The notes: generated by a model not told the origin, from the letters alone. DNA of 64,000 nt from Burkholderiales bacterium (GCA_020851235.1 JADZDD010000013.1:1-64000); one strand, 5' to 3'; counted from the stretch's first letter, positions 46,772 through 56,460 are shown. Numbers and translations: made by a program.

Positions 46772-47854
46772 ATGACCATGCGCGTTCACAGCTTCACACG
46801 GGCCCTCCCGGTCGTGGCGGCGGCGCTGTTCGCGGCGAGCGTCGTCGCCGCACCGTTCGTCGATCCACTGGATACCCCCGCGGCCGTCTCGCCGCTGGCG
46901 AGCCGGACGTTGCTGCAGGGGGTGGCGCGCGCCGGCGATCGCGTGGTCGCCGTCGGCCAGCGCGGGCACATCGTCGTATCGACCGACCAGGGCAAGACGT
47001 GGCGACAGGCGAAGGTGCCGGTGAGTTCGGATCTCACCGCGGTGTTTTTCGTCGACGACCGGAAGGGATGGGCGGTGGGACACGACGGCGTCGTGCTCGC
47101 GAGCGAGGACGGCGGCGACACGTGGCAGTTGCAGCTCGACGGTCGGCGCGCCAACGTGAAGCTCGTCGAGCACATGCAGCAGCGCGTCGCCGAGGCGCCC
47201 GACTCGAAGGAGCTCGCGCGGCTGCTCGAGGACGCCAAGCGCTACGTCGAGCAGGGTGCGGACAAGCCGTTCCTCGACGTCTGGTTCTCCGACGCCAGTA
47301 CGGGCTACGTCGTCGGCGCTTACAACCTCATCTTCAGGACCACCGACGGCGGCAAGAACTGGCAACCGTGGTTCGACCGCACCGACAACCCCAAGGCCTT
47401 CAACCTGTACGCGATTCGCCCCGTGGCAGGCGACCTCTACATCGCCGGTGAGGGCGGCCTCGCGCTCAAGCTCGACCCCGCGGCCGAGCGTTTTCGTGCC
47501 CTCGACGTGCCGTACAAGGGGAGCTTCTTCGGCGTGACCGGCGGCAAGGATGGCGTCGTCCTCTACGGCCTGCGCGGGAACGTCTACCGCAGCGGCGACG
47601 CGGGGCGCACCTGGAGCAAGGCCGATGCCGGACTCGTCGCGACCGTGACCAGCGCGGCGCGCACCTCGGCCGACGCGATCCTGCTCGCCGATGCGGGCGG
47701 GCGCTTCGTCGAGAGCACCGACGGCGGGCGCGCCTGGAGCAAGGTCGCCGCATCGACCCCCGTGCCGGTGACCGGCTTCGCCGAGCTTGGCGGCGGGCGC
47801 TTCGCCCTGGTCGGGCCACGCGGCGCCACCGTCACCGAACTCACGCCGCGCTAG
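46772..47854 (+). CDS. YCF48/BNR-repeat beta-propeller protein
   Basis: An exported protein of 360 residues with a signal peptide ending near SVVAAPFVD (about residue 26). It has repeated BNR/Asp-box units: VSTDQGKTWRQ, ASEDGGDTWQL, RTTDGGKNWQP, RSGDAGRTWSK, ESTDGGRAWSK, as in the HCF136/YCF48 photosystem II assembly fold. Here it is a companion of DUF1302, DUF1329 and the RND exporter and presumably a periplasmic scaffold of that complex. ATG 46772 or 46778 could be the start. Confidence 0.88.
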   Translation: MTMRVHSFTRALPVVAAALFAASVVAAPFVDPLDTPAAVSPLASRTLLQGVARAGDRVVAVGQRGHIVVSTDQGKTWRQAKVPVSSDLTAVFFVDDRKGWAVGHDGVVLASEDGGDTWQLQLDGRRANVKLVEHMQQRVAEAPDSKELARLLEDAKRYVEQGADKPFLDVWFSDASTGYVVGAYNLIFRTTDGGKNWQPWFDRTDNPKAFNLYAIRPVAGDLYIAGEGGLALKLDPAAERFRALDVPYKGSFFGVTGGKDGVVLYGLRGNVYRSGDAGRTWSKADAGLVATVTSAARTSADAILLADAGGRFVESTDGGRAWSKVAASTPVPVTGFAELGGGRFALVGPRGATVTELTPR

Positions 47855-47895
47855 CCGTACGCACGGCGCGCCCTGCGGCAAGAAAGGATCTCATC

Positions 47896-50376
47896 ATGGC
47901 GATTGGAAGCGGCGACCTCGACCCGATGCCGGTCGTGCGCAATCTCGGTGACTTCGACCGCAGCTCGGGCAATCTCCTCGAGCGGCTCGTCTTCAATCAT
48001 CGTCTGGTCATGGTCGCCCTGTGCGCGCTGATCACGATCGCGCTCGGCTACTTCGCGGCGACCCGGCTCGTGCTCAATGCGAGCTTCGAGAAGATGATTC
48101 CGCACCACCAGCCGTACATCGAGAACTACCTCAAGTATCAGAAGGACCTGCGCGGGCTCGGCAACTCGATCCGCGTCGTCGTGGAGAACACCGGCGGCGA
48201 CATCTTCGATCCCAAGTATCTCGAGGTGTTGAAGCAGGTGACCGACGAACTCATCCTGACTCCCGGCGTGGATCGGGCCTGGGTGAAGTCGCTTTGGACA
48301 CCGGCGGTGCGCTGGGCCGAAGTGACCGAGGAGGGCTTCAGCGGCGGGCCGGTGATGCCCGACTCGTACGACGGCTCGGCGAAGACGGTGGAGCAACTGC
48401 GGCAGAACATCGCCCGCGCCGGCATCGTGGGCAGCCTCGTCGCCAACGATTTCAAGTCGAGCATGATCTTCGTGCCGCTGCTCGACAAGATACCGGGAAC
48501 CGGCAAGCCCATCGACTATCACGGGCTGTCGAAGATCCTCGACGAGAAGATCCGGGCCAAGTACGAGATCGCGCAGCACCTCGAGAAGGTGCGCAGCGGC
48601 GGGGAGACGACCGACATCAAGGTCCGGGTGATCGGCTTTGCCAAGCTCGTCGGCGACCTGATCGACGGGCTCTTCAAGGTGATGCTGTTCTTCGGCATCG
48701 CCGCACTCATCGCCACTGCGATCATCTACGCGTACACGCGCTGCGTGCGCAGCACGCTGCTGGTCGTCGCCTGTTCCCTGGTCGCGGTGGTGTGGCAACT
48801 CGGGCTCGTCGCGCTCCTGGGTTTCGAGCTCGATCCCTTCAGCATCCTCGTGCCCTTCCTCGTTTTCGCGATTGGCGTCTCGCACGGCGCGCAGAAGATG
48901 AACGGCATCATGCAGGACATCGGTCGCGGCACGGTGAAGCTCGTCGCGGCCCGCTACACCTTCCGCCGCCTGTTCCTGGCGGGGCTCACCGCGCTGCTCG
49001 CCGACGCCGTCGGTTTCGCCGTGCTGATGGCCATCGACATCCCGGTGATCAAGGACCTCGCCTTGACCGCGAGCATCGGGGTGGCGGTGCTGATCTTCAC
49101 CAATCTCCTGCTCCTGCCCGTCCTGCTGTCCTACACCGGCGTGTCCGCGAGCGCCGCCGCGCGCAGCCTTCGCGAAGAGAGGGATGAAACGGGCGGCAGG
49201 GGAATGGGGCAGATCTGGCGGCTGCTCGAGCGCTTCACCACCCGGCCCTACGCGACCGGGGCGATCGGTGTCGCAGCTGCGCTGGCGGTCTTCGGCTTTG
49301 CCGTAAGCCAGCATCTGAAGATCGGCGATCTCGATCCCGGCGCACCGGAGCTTCGCCCGACGTCGCGCTACAACGTCGACAACGCGTACATCACGCGCCA
49401 CTACGCGCTGTCGTCGGACCAGTTCGCGGTGATCGTGAAGACGCCGAAGGAGGGCTGCCTCAAGTACGAAACGCTCGTCGAGGCCGATCGTCTGGCGTGG
49501 GCGCTGAAGCAGGTCCCCGGGGTGCAGGCGACGGTTTCGCTCGCCGATGCAGCCCGCCAGATCACCGCCGGATCGTTCGAGGGCAGCCCGAAATGGCTGA
49601 CGCTCAATCGCAATCAGGACGTGCTGAACTACGCCGCACAGCAGGCCTCGGTGAACAATCCCGACCTCTTCAATACCGACTGCTCGGTGATGCCGGTCAT
49701 CGCCTATCTCACCGACCACAAGGCCGAGACGCTCGACCGCGTGGTGGCCGCCGCGCAGTCGTTCGCCGCGCAGCACGACGACAAGGATCGCGCCTTCCTC
49801 CTGGCCGCGGGCAGCGCGGGGATCGAGGCCGCGACCAACATCGTGGTGCGCCAGGCCAACCGCACCATGCTCCTCTACGTCTATCTCGCGGTCATCGTGC
49901 TGTGCTTCATCACGTTCCGGAGCTGGCGCGCGGTCGTGGTGGCCGTGGTCCCGCTCGCCATCACGTCGATCCTGTGCGAGGCGCTGATGGTGGGGCTCGG
50001 CATGGGGGTGAAGGTCGCGACGCTGCCGGTGATCGCGCTCGGCGTGGGCATCGGCGTCGACTACGCGCTCTATCTCCTGTCGGTGCAGCTCGCGCAGCAG
50101 CGCAAGGGCGTGGAACTGCCCGAAGCGTACCGCGGCGCACTGCAATTCACCGGCAAGGTGGTCGCGCTCGTCGGCATCACGCTGGCCGCGGGGGTCATCA
50201 CCTGGGCCTTCTCGCCGATCAAGTTCCAGGCCGACATGGGCATCCTGCTCACGTTCATGTTCCTGTGGAACATGGTCGGGGCGCTGGTGCTCATCCCGGC
50301 GCTGTCGCACTTCCTGCTGCCGACCCGGGCGGTGTGCAAGACGCCGTTGCCCAACGTGGCGACACAGGCGGCATGA
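47896..50376 (+). CDS. RND/MMPL-family transporter
   Basis: An inner-membrane RND-superfamily protein of 826 residues with two halves, each with one helix, a large periplasmic domain and a five-helix bundle. First helix: LVMVALCALITIALGYFAATRL near residues 36-56; second bundle starts near 640 (TMLLYVYLAVIVLCFITFRSW) with the MMPL signature GVGIGVDYALYLLSVQL. It is most like the HpnN/MmpL lipid-exporter branch and may energise movement of a hydrophobic substrate with its three upstream partners. It is the last gene of the operon and is followed by a strong hairpin. Confidence 0.9.
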   Translation: MAIGSGDLDPMPVVRNLGDFDRSSGNLLERLVFNHRLVMVALCALITIALGYFAATRLVLNASFEKMIPHHQPYIENYLKYQKDLRGLGNSIRVVVENTGGDIFDPKYLEVLKQVTDELILTPGVDRAWVKSLWTPAVRWAEVTEEGFSGGPVMPDSYDGSAKTVEQLRQNIARAGIVGSLVANDFKSSMIFVPLLDKIPGTGKPIDYHGLSKILDEKIRAKYEIAQHLEKVRSGGETTDIKVRVIGFAKLVGDLIDGLFKVMLFFGIAALIATAIIYAYTRCVRSTLLVVACSLVAVVWQLGLVALLGFELDPFSILVPFLVFAIGVSHGAQKMNGIMQDIGRGTVKLVAARYTFRRLFLAGLTALLADAVGFAVLMAIDIPVIKDLALTASIGVAVLIFTNLLLLPVLLSYTGVSASAAARSLREERDETGGRGMGQIWRLLERFTTRPYATGAIGVAAALAVFGFAVSQHLKIGDLDPGAPELRPTSRYNVDNAYITRHYALSSDQFAVIVKTPKEGCLKYETLVEADRLAWALKQVPGVQATVSLADAARQITAGSFEGSPKWLTLNRNQDVLNYAAQQASVNNPDLFNTDCSVMPVIAYLTDHKAETLDRVVAAAQSFAAQHDDKDRAFLLAAGSAGIEAATNIVVRQANRTMLLYVYLAVIVLCFITFRSWRAVVVAVVPLAITSILCEALMVGLGMGVKVATLPVIALGVGIGVDYALYLLSVQLAQQRKGVELPEAYRGALQFTGKVVALVGITLAAGVITWAFSPIKFQADMGILLTFMFLWNMVGALVLIPALSHFLLPTRAVCKTPLPNVATQAA

Positions 50377-50424
50377 CGCTCGTCAGCCCGCCCCGGCGCG
50401 TCCAGTCCCCGAGTCGACCTCGCC

Positions 50425-50452
50425 TCATGATGCCGGTGACCCGGCATCATGA
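50425..50452. terminator. Perfect 12-bp hairpin between convergent RND and LuxR genes
   Basis: TCATGATGCCGG (50425-50436) and CCGGCATCATGA (50441-50452) are exact inverted repeats around TGAC. The hairpin overlaps the stop codon region of the LuxR-type gene (stop at 50447-50449) and lies 48 bases after the RND stop, so it could stop transcripts from both sides. Confidence 0.7.
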
Positions 50453-53092
50453 CGCCAATACGTCGCGACCCTCCAACAGCCCCATCATGCGCGCGCGGTC
50501 GACGGCATGACGGCGTGTTCCGGCCGACAGCTTCGAGAAGAGGTTCTTGAGGTGCCACTTCACCGTCTCGTCGCTCACGTCCATCGTCCTTGCGATGAGC
50601 TTGTTGGAATGGCCCGCGGCGAGGAGCTGCAGGACCTCCGCTTCCTTCGGGGTCAGCAGGCCGCCGGCGGCGGCAACCTCCTTGCGCAATCGCGGCGCCG
50701 TCGCGGGAGCGGGGCGGGCGGGCGGCGCGGCCTCGTCGCGCAGCGTCACCGCAGCCGGATGCGTGTCCTCGGCGACCCGCAGGCAGCCGTGCATCGCAGC
50801 CACCGCCAGCGCCTCGGCGAGCCGCGCCGGCGCGCGATCCGCTTTGCGCTGGCGCGCGGCCACCGCCTGCAGCACCTGGACGGTCAGCGCGTCGCGCGTG
50901 CGGTTGCCGGACGCGGCCATCGCGGCGGCTTCGCCGAGCTCGGCCTCGGCATGCGCCGTGTCGTATCGGGCCAGCGCCACGTACGCGCGCGCGATCGAGC
51001 GCTGCAGCCGGTACTCGGTCTGAAACGGCTGGAACTCGGGCGCGTCGAACGCGCCTTCGAGCGCTTCGAGGCTCGCCATGAGCGTGGCGGCAGTTTGCGC
51101 GTGCCCCTCCTGCGCGTAGAGCGCGACGCGCATCGCGAGGCTTGCCAACGTGAAGCGTGGAATGCCACGTGCGGCACCCAGCGCGGTGAGGTTGTCGAGC
51201 ACGAACCGCGCCCGCTGCAGGTCGCCCTGCGCCACGGCCAAGCGCGCGAGAGCACGCGAGGCGAGCAGGATCGGATCGGGAAACGTGAAGCGCTCGATGA
51301 CGTCCATGCGATTGGCCAGCATCGCCTCCGCGCGCGCGATCTCGTTACGCTCGACCAGCGCCGCGGCAAGGCAGGCGGCGTAGATGCCCGCCACCGCGCT
51401 GCGCCGCCCGAGGGTGCGCTCGGCATGCACGAGCGCGGGATGCAACAGCGATTCCACGCGCTGCGGGTCGGCCTCGCGCAGGAACGCCATCGACGCGAAC
51501 ATGCGTCCGAACGCCTGCACCAGCATGAGCGTGCGGTTGGACGTCGCCGTCGGCGCCGGTGCGGCAAGTGCTCGCGCCGTTTGCGTGACGCCGTTGTGGA
51601 AATCGATCGCGGCACGCGTGTTCGCGTACGCAAGACCGTGCACCGGATCGTCGAGGTCGGCGGGGCACTCGGGCCAGCGGGCCATGATCGGCGCCACCGT
51701 CCCGATGCGATCGCACGAGGCCTCGATGGCGGAAGCGACGAGCGCTGCGACAAAGGCGACCTTGCTTGGCGATGCAGGATCGGACAGTGCGGCGGCCGCG
51801 ATCGGTCGCGCGCGTTCCACGCGCTCGGAGAACGCCATGATCCAGGCGCCAATGAGGCGCAATTCCGGCTCGAGCGTTTCGAGCGGAAACTGATCGAGCC
51901 AGTGCAGCGCTTCGGCGAGGTTGCCGGTCGTGCCCAGGACCCAGAGGCTGCGCCCGGCATACGCCTTCGCGCTGTCGACGTCGCCGGCCATGATCGCGTG
52001 GCGGCTCGCCCCGGGCAGGTGATCGTGGTCGGCGAGCCAGGCGGCGGCCCGCCGGTGCAACTCCATCCGCTCCTGCACCGGCAGTTGCTCGAAGCGGCCG
52101 AGCAGGAAGTCGCGCGCGAGGGTGTGCAGCCGCATCCAACCCTGCAACTCCGCCACACTCAGGATCGGCGTGTCGGCCATGATCTGGTCGAGGAATGCCG
52201 GTGCGCACGCGCACCCCGTGACGGCCTCGCACAATGGCGGCGACAGCGGGTCGAGGATCGCGATTCGCGTCAGGAACTGCACCACGGGCTCCGGCAGGCG
52301 ATCGAGCAGCGAGCCGATGAAGTAGCGCTCGATGTCGCCGTGCCGCGCGGAGAGCGCGGTGATCGCGCTGGGATAATGCGGCGCGCGCTCCACCGCCGCC
52401 GCAGCCAGCTGCAGGCCGATCGGCCAGCCTTCCGTCAGCTCGTGCAAGCGGACGCAGTCGTCGAGCTCGATGCGCTTGCCGAAGCGCTTGCGCAGCAGTG
52501 TCACCGCCTCGTCCAGGTCGAGCCGCAGGTCGCCGACGTCGACCCGTGCGTGATCGGCGTGCGCAATGATCTGCACCGAGGCGAACTCGCGGGCGACGCG
52601 CGTGCCGGCGACCACGGTCAGGTTCGCCGGGGCGTTGATGAGGAAGTACGAAAGCGCATCCTGCACGGTGTCGCGCGGCAGGCGCTCGGCGTCGTCGAGC
52701 ATCAGGATCGTCGGCGTCGCAAGGCTCGCGACTTCCGCGAGGATTGCGGTGAGCGCGTCGCGCTCGCGCGCGGCATCCTCGGCAAGTTCCCCGACGCGGG
52801 CGAACGACGTGCGCCCGCTCGCCACGCGCAGCGCGTACGCGAGCGCCGCGGCGAAGCGGTTGGGCGTGTCCTCGGCATCGAGCGTGAGCCAGGCCACGAG
52901 CGCCCCGCGCTCGAGCCAGCGGCGACGCCACTGCACCATCAGCGTGGACTTGCCGAAGCCACTCGGCGCGCAGATCTCGATCATGGCGCGCTCGTGCACG
53001 GCGTCCCACAACGCGTCGAGGCGCGGTCGCGCGATCGCCATGCGGTGCGCGCGCGGCGGTGTGGACTTCAGGACGAGGCGGGGCGAATCCAT
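50447..53092 (-). CDS. LuxR-family ATP-dependent regulator (MalT/AlkS-like)
   Basis: A large signal-transduction ATPase regulator of 881 residues. The P-loop APSGFGKST is at residues 42-50, Walker B-like ILMLDDAERLP follows, then a winged-helix and tetratricopeptide-rich sensor region. The C-terminal LuxR HTH is LLTPKEAEVLQLLAAGHSNKLIARTMDVSDETVKWHLKNLF in outline, near residues 815-860. MalT and AlkS bind G-rich sites and activate catabolic genes after binding an inducer. Its place between the RND operon and the esterase makes it the best candidate for reading the C6-N7-G6 sites. The ATG at 53092 is preferred over one at 53134. Confidence 0.92.
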   Translation of the reverse strand: MDSPRLVLKSTPPRAHRMAIARPRLDALWDAVHERAMIEICAPSGFGKSTLMVQWRRRWLERGALVAWLTLDAEDTPNRFAAALAYALRVASGRTSFARVGELAEDAARERDALTAILAEVASLATPTILMLDDAERLPRDTVQDALSYFLINAPANLTVVAGTRVAREFASVQIIAHADHARVDVGDLRLDLDEAVTLLRKRFGKRIELDDCVRLHELTEGWPIGLQLAAAAVERAPHYPSAITALSARHGDIERYFIGSLLDRLPEPVVQFLTRIAILDPLSPPLCEAVTGCACAPAFLDQIMADTPILSVAELQGWMRLHTLARDFLLGRFEQLPVQERMELHRRAAAWLADHDHLPGASRHAIMAGDVDSAKAYAGRSLWVLGTTGNLAEALHWLDQFPLETLEPELRLIGAWIMAFSERVERARPIAAAALSDPASPSKVAFVAALVASAIEASCDRIGTVAPIMARWPECPADLDDPVHGLAYANTRAAIDFHNGVTQTARALAAPAPTATSNRTLMLVQAFGRMFASMAFLREADPQRVESLLHPALVHAERTLGRRSAVAGIYAACLAAALVERNEIARAEAMLANRMDVIERFTFPDPILLASRALARLAVAQGDLQRARFVLDNLTALGAARGIPRFTLASLAMRVALYAQEGHAQTAATLMASLEALEGAFDAPEFQPFQTEYRLQRSIARAYVALARYDTAHAEAELGEAAAMAASGNRTRDALTVQVLQAVAARQRKADRAPARLAEALAVAAMHGCLRVAEDTHPAAVTLRDEAAPPARPAPATAPRLRKEVAAAGGLLTPKEAEVLQLLAAGHSNKLIARTMDVSDETVKWHLKNLFSKLSAGTRRHAVDRARMMGLLEGRDVLAS

Positions 53093-53205
53093 GGCGGGGT
53101 CGGGCACGCCCGCAGGTCCCTGCACCCAGATCACCAGCGGCCGCGCGGGGCAAGAGTATCACTGCACCGGCGTAACGACGCGCTCGACCGGGGTTCGCAG
53201 CGCCG

Positions 53206-54159
53206 ATGAACGCACCCTACGTGGAGATCGTCGACGACCCGCGCGGGCGCCTGCGCCGCTGGCTCCTCTTCGTGACGTTGCGCGCCACGGCGCGCCGCAT
53301 GCGTGTGGATGAGGCGAACGTCGCCGCCCTGCGGGAGAGCCAGGCACGCCTCGATGCGCGGCTCGGCGGCGCTCACGCACGGGTCGCGTCCACGCCCGTG
53401 CGCGAACCTGGCGTAAACGCGCAATGGATCGCGCCGCCCGACGCGCGTGAGGATCGCGTGCTGCTGTATCTCCACGGCGGGGCGTTCATGTTTCGCTACC
53501 CGCACACGCACGCCGCGCTCATCACGCCCTGGTGCGAGGCGCTCCACGCGCGCGCGCTCATGGTCGATTACCGGCTCGCGCCGGAACACCGCTTTCCCGC
53601 CGCACCGCATGACTGCCACGCCGCGTACCGATGGCTGCTCGGGCGTGGCGTGGCGCCACGCAGCATCGTGCTCGCCGGCGATTCGGCGGGCGGCAACCTC
53701 GTGCTCGCCACGCTGCACGCGATCAGGAGTGCGGGCGAGCCGATGCCCGCCTGTGCCGTGCTCCTCTCGCCGGTGGTCGACCTGACCCTGTCCGGTGCGA
53801 CCTTCGTGACGCGTGCCGAGCGCGATCCCGTGTTCTCGCTGCCGCAGCTCATCGGCATTCGCAACCACTACCTGGCACCCGAGCAGTTGCTCGATCCGCG
53901 CGCCTCGCCGCTGTTCGCGAGCTTCCGGGGCTATCCGCCGCTACTCATCCAGGTCGGGACCGAAGAGGTGCTTCTCGACGACGCGGTGCGCGCCGCAGCG
54001 CGCGCACACGCCGAAGGGGTCGCGGTCGAACTCGAAATCTGGCGCCACATGCCGCACGTCTTCCAGGCGGTGCGCACCCTGCCGCAGGCCGCGGCCGCGC
54101 GGGAGCGCATCGTCGCCTTCATCGCCCGCCACACCGACGCCGCCCCGCAACGATCATGA
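53206..54159 (+). CDS. Alpha/beta hydrolase, hormone-sensitive-lipase family
   Basis: A carboxylesterase/lipase of 317 residues with the HSL-family oxyanion motif HGG at residues 90-92 (YLHGGAFMF) and the nucleophile Ser160 in GDSAGG. The catalytic Asp and His are probably in QVGTEEVLLDD and HMPHVFQ. Such enzymes cleave short to medium acyl esters and are cytoplasmic; no signal peptide is seen. It is divergent from the LuxR-type regulator with a 113-base gap. It could release the acid or alcohol used by the island's oxidation genes. Confidence 0.9.
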   Translation: MNAPYVEIVDDPRGRLRRWLLFVTLRATARRMRVDEANVAALRESQARLDARLGGAHARVASTPVREPGVNAQWIAPPDAREDRVLLYLHGGAFMFRYPHTHAALITPWCEALHARALMVDYRLAPEHRFPAAPHDCHAAYRWLLGRGVAPRSIVLAGDSAGGNLVLATLHAIRSAGEPMPACAVLLSPVVDLTLSGATFVTRAERDPVFSLPQLIGIRNHYLAPEQLLDPRASPLFASFRGYPPLLIQVGTEEVLLDDAVRAAARAHAEGVAVELEIWRHMPHVFQAVRTLPQAAAARERIVAFIARHTDAAPQRS

Positions 54160-54160
54160 C

Positions 54161-54187
54161 GGCGCGCAGCGCTGAACGCGGCGCGCC
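54161..54187. terminator. Hairpin between convergent esterase and outer-membrane protein genes
   Basis: GGCGCGC (54161-54167) pairs with GCGCGCC (54181-54187) around 13 bases, starting two bases after the esterase stop. No T tract. Confidence 0.45.
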
Positions 54188-54190
54188 CCG

Positions 54191-55021
54191 TCACTTGGGA
54201 AACATCAACTGCACCTGCAACCGCAATTGCCAATTGGCGCCGTTGTCGGGGTGCACCACGTTGTAGTACGCGCCGAGTTGCGTGTTCACCGGCAGCTTGC
54301 CGAAGTGGAAGATCTTGCCGACGCCGCCGCCCAGCGGCACGGTCCAGCGCTCGCTGTTCTCGGCCTCCCAGTTGGCAGTGATGACCGGCGACGACGTGAA
54401 GTACACCCCGCCGGGGAAGTTGTAGTTCAGGAACGGTTGCACCAGGAAGTTGTTGTAGCGCCCGCCTCGCTCACTGCCGGAGAGCGACCAGACGTTGTTG
54501 ACGAGCACGCCGTAGACCCAAGGGTTGCCCTGCTCGAGTTTCAGCACCACGGCAGTCGGGCCGAGTCCCCAGTTCTTGTTGCCGAGCACCGCGTCGGAGT
54601 TGGTCGGCAACTGCGCGATCGCACCCGCGCCCCAGATCAAGCCGCCCGGCCCAGGATTCGCCGGCGACAGGAACGCCGAGAACTGGATGTCGCCGAGGCC
54701 GAAGGTGTTGCCCTCACCAGGAACGAACTCGGGCTGCCAGATGAGCGGCATGATCGTCCGCGTGATGACGTTCCAGTCCTTGTTCACCGTGATCGGGATC
54801 ACCGGCTGGATGTTCAGGATGTTCTGCGTTCCCGACAGCGGCCCGACGTTGAAATTGGTGTTGTTCTGGAAGGGCACGCTGATCATCGCCCCGACCGGGT
54901 TCTGCGCCATCTTGGCGAGTTCCTCGGCGGAAAGTTCGGCGCGCGCGGTGGGAGCGGCCGCCAGCAGTGCGGCCGTCGCAGCCGTCGCCACGAGCCCGGC
55001 GTTCATGCGTTTCCCGTTCAT
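54191..55021 (-). CDS. Outer-membrane transporter-like beta-barrel protein
   Basis: An exported protein of 276 residues with a signal peptide ending near APTARAELS (about residue 26). It then shows alternating beta-strand pattern: FNVGPLSGTQNILNIQPVIP, FGLGDIQFSAFLSP, NNFLVQPFLNYNFPGGVYF, and ends VQLMFPK. It is like the family often annotated neuromedin-U-like or MetA-pathway transporter and resembles phenol-degradation outer-membrane proteins. It probably forms a channel for a hydrophobic compound. GGAAGGAG precedes the ATG at 55021. It is the third gene after the exported peptide and alcohol dehydrogenase. Confidence 0.82.
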   Translation of the reverse strand: MNGKRMNAGLVATAATAALLAAAPTARAELSAEELAKMAQNPVGAMISVPFQNNTNFNVGPLSGTQNILNIQPVIPITVNKDWNVITRTIMPLIWQPEFVPGEGNTFGLGDIQFSAFLSPANPGPGGLIWGAGAIAQLPTNSDAVLGNKNWGLGPTAVVLKLEQGNPWVYGVLVNNVWSLSGSERGGRYNNFLVQPFLNYNFPGGVYFTSSPVITANWEAENSERWTVPLGGGVGKIFHFGKLPVNTQLGAYYNVVHPDNGANWQLRLQVQLMFPK

Positions 55022-55088
55022 GTCTCGATGCTCCTTCCTGGGGGCATCATCCCGGGCGGCGGAGTCACCTGCCTCGGGATGAAGCGGT

Positions 55089-56249
55089 TCAGTGCACAAG
55101 GGTTGCCCGGCTCGTCGGATCGATGAGGATCTTGGCGTGGACTTCCGGATTGCCCAGGGCGTCGAAGGCGCCATCGACCCCTTCGAGGCCCACGGTACCG
55201 GTGATGAGGGGGGCGCAGGCGAGCCGGCCGTCGGCGATGGCGTGCAGCGTATCGCGATACTCGAGCGGCGTGTAGCCCATCGCGAAGCGCAGGTCGACCT
55301 CCTTGTTGATCGCGATCGCCGGCTCGAGGTGGTCGGTCTTCATGCACACCCCCACCACGACGACACGCGACAAGAGGGGCGCGCCTTCGATGATGTGCTG
55401 GAGCACGCCCGGCGCCCCGACGCACTCGAAGACGACCGGTCGCTTGGGCGTGATGCCGAGCTTGTCGACGAGCCGCCAGGCGTGCCACCACGGCACGGGC
55501 AGGCGGCCCAGCTTCTCGCGCGTTTCCACCAGCAGCGAAAGACCGCCGGTCACCTCGTCGATGAAGCCGTGGTTGCGCGACGACGCGAATGGGGAGTGAC
55601 TGGCAGGGTCGACGACGACGTCCGCGCCGCACTTGCCGGCAAGCGACCGGCGTGCCGCCGAGAAATCACTTGCCACGACCGTGGCCACCCCCGTCGCCTT
55701 CAACGCGCAGATGACACCCAGGCCCACCGGGCCGCAGCCGATCACGATCGCGACATCCTTGCGGCTCACCTCGCCGCGACGCACGGCGTGCCACGCCACC
55801 GCCATCGGTTCGGTCAGCGCGGCCAGCTCGTCGGGCAGGCCGTTGGGTACCCGGACCATCATCGAGGTCTCGACCACGGTACGCTCGGCGTACGCGCCGG
55901 TCGAGCGCGGCGACAGGCCGATGAGGTCGATGGTCTCGCCGTGGCGCAGCAGCGGCAGCGCGCACACGCGCGTGCCGGGCTTCCATGTCTTCGCGGTTCC
56001 CGGGCCATAGTCCAGGATCTCACCGCAGAACTCGTGACCGAACACGACCTCCTGATCCGAGCGCATGAAGCCCCGGTAGCCGGTGCGCTCCATGAGCGCG
56101 TTCCAGTGGTCGCAGTGATGGCGGGCGTGCAGGTCGGAGCCGCAGATGCCGCAGCGCAGGACGCGCAGCAGCGCCTGCCCCCGACGAGGCGTGGGCTCCG
56201 GCAGTTCGGCGACGCGCAGCTGCGCGTCCTGGCAGACGACCGCCCGCAC
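55089..56249 (-). CDS. Zinc-dependent alcohol dehydrogenase (MDR)
   Basis: A medium-chain dehydrogenase of 386 residues. Catalytic zinc motifs are CGICGSDLHARHH and FGHEFCGEI; the Rossmann motif is VIGCGPVGLGVICALKA. The usual four-cysteine structural zinc loop is not visible in the expected place. The GTG at 56249 is chosen: it directly precedes the conserved first strand and lies two bases after the stop of the exported-peptide gene. Its place in the island suggests oxidation of a hydrophobic secondary or primary alcohol; related proteins act on threonine, butanediol or sugars, so substrate is open. Confidence 0.87.
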   Translation of the reverse strand: MRAVVCQDAQLRVAELPEPTPRRGQALLRVLRCGICGSDLHARHHCDHWNALMERTGYRGFMRSDQEVVFGHEFCGEILDYGPGTAKTWKPGTRVCALPLLRHGETIDLIGLSPRSTGAYAERTVVETSMMVRVPNGLPDELAALTEPMAVAWHAVRRGEVSRKDVAIVIGCGPVGLGVICALKATGVATVVASDFSAARRSLAGKCGADVVVDPASHSPFASSRNHGFIDEVTGGLSLLVETREKLGRLPVPWWHAWRLVDKLGITPKRPVVFECVGAPGVLQHIIEGAPLLSRVVVVGVCMKTDHLEPAIAINKEVDLRFAMGYTPLEYRDTLHAIADGRLACAPLITGTVGLEGVDGAFDALGNPEVHAKILIDPTSRATLVH

Positions 56250-56251
56250 GA

Positions 56252-56428
56252 CTAGCGACCGCGAGGAAACAGGTCCGCGACGCTCCTGGCGTAGACCCGC
56301 GGGAGCGGGACGTCGGCGCCGGCCTGGGTCTCCTGCCCGGCGTGCGTCGGGCGCGGCACCGCGACCAGGACGAGGGTGCAGATCATGGCGAGGACGATCC
56401 CCAGCAAGGCCTTCGCTTGGCGCTTCAT
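56252..56428 (-). CDS. Small exported protein of 58 residues
   Basis: A short open reading frame with a perfect AGGAGG ribosome site before the ATG at 56428. It encodes a basic N-terminus (MKRQAKA), a hydrophobic helix (LLGIVLAMICTLVLVAV) with a likely cleavage site at THAGQ, and a short mature part containing DVPLPRVYARSVADLF. The stop lies two bases before the alcohol dehydrogenase GTG, so the two are tightly linked. I recognise no family. It follows a C6-N7-G6 promoter. It may be a small accessory peptide of the dehydrogenase or the outer-membrane protein. Confidence 0.7.
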   Translation of the reverse strand: MKRQAKALLGIVLAMICTLVLVAVPRPTHAGQETQAGADVPLPRVYARSVADLFPRGR

Positions 56429-56460
56429 CGCATTCCTCCTGCAGTGCTTGGCGTGAGAGG

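Noticed and set aside
47851-50310. An 819-residue open frame antisense to the RND transporter
   Set aside because: It has charge-rich shadow composition and overlaps a complete MMPL protein with clear motifs.
50507-53209. A 900-residue open frame antisense to the LuxR-type regulator, and an 824-residue frame antisense to metH at 17452-19926
   Set aside because: Both are reverse-frame shadows of strongly conserved genes; no ribosome site or domain.
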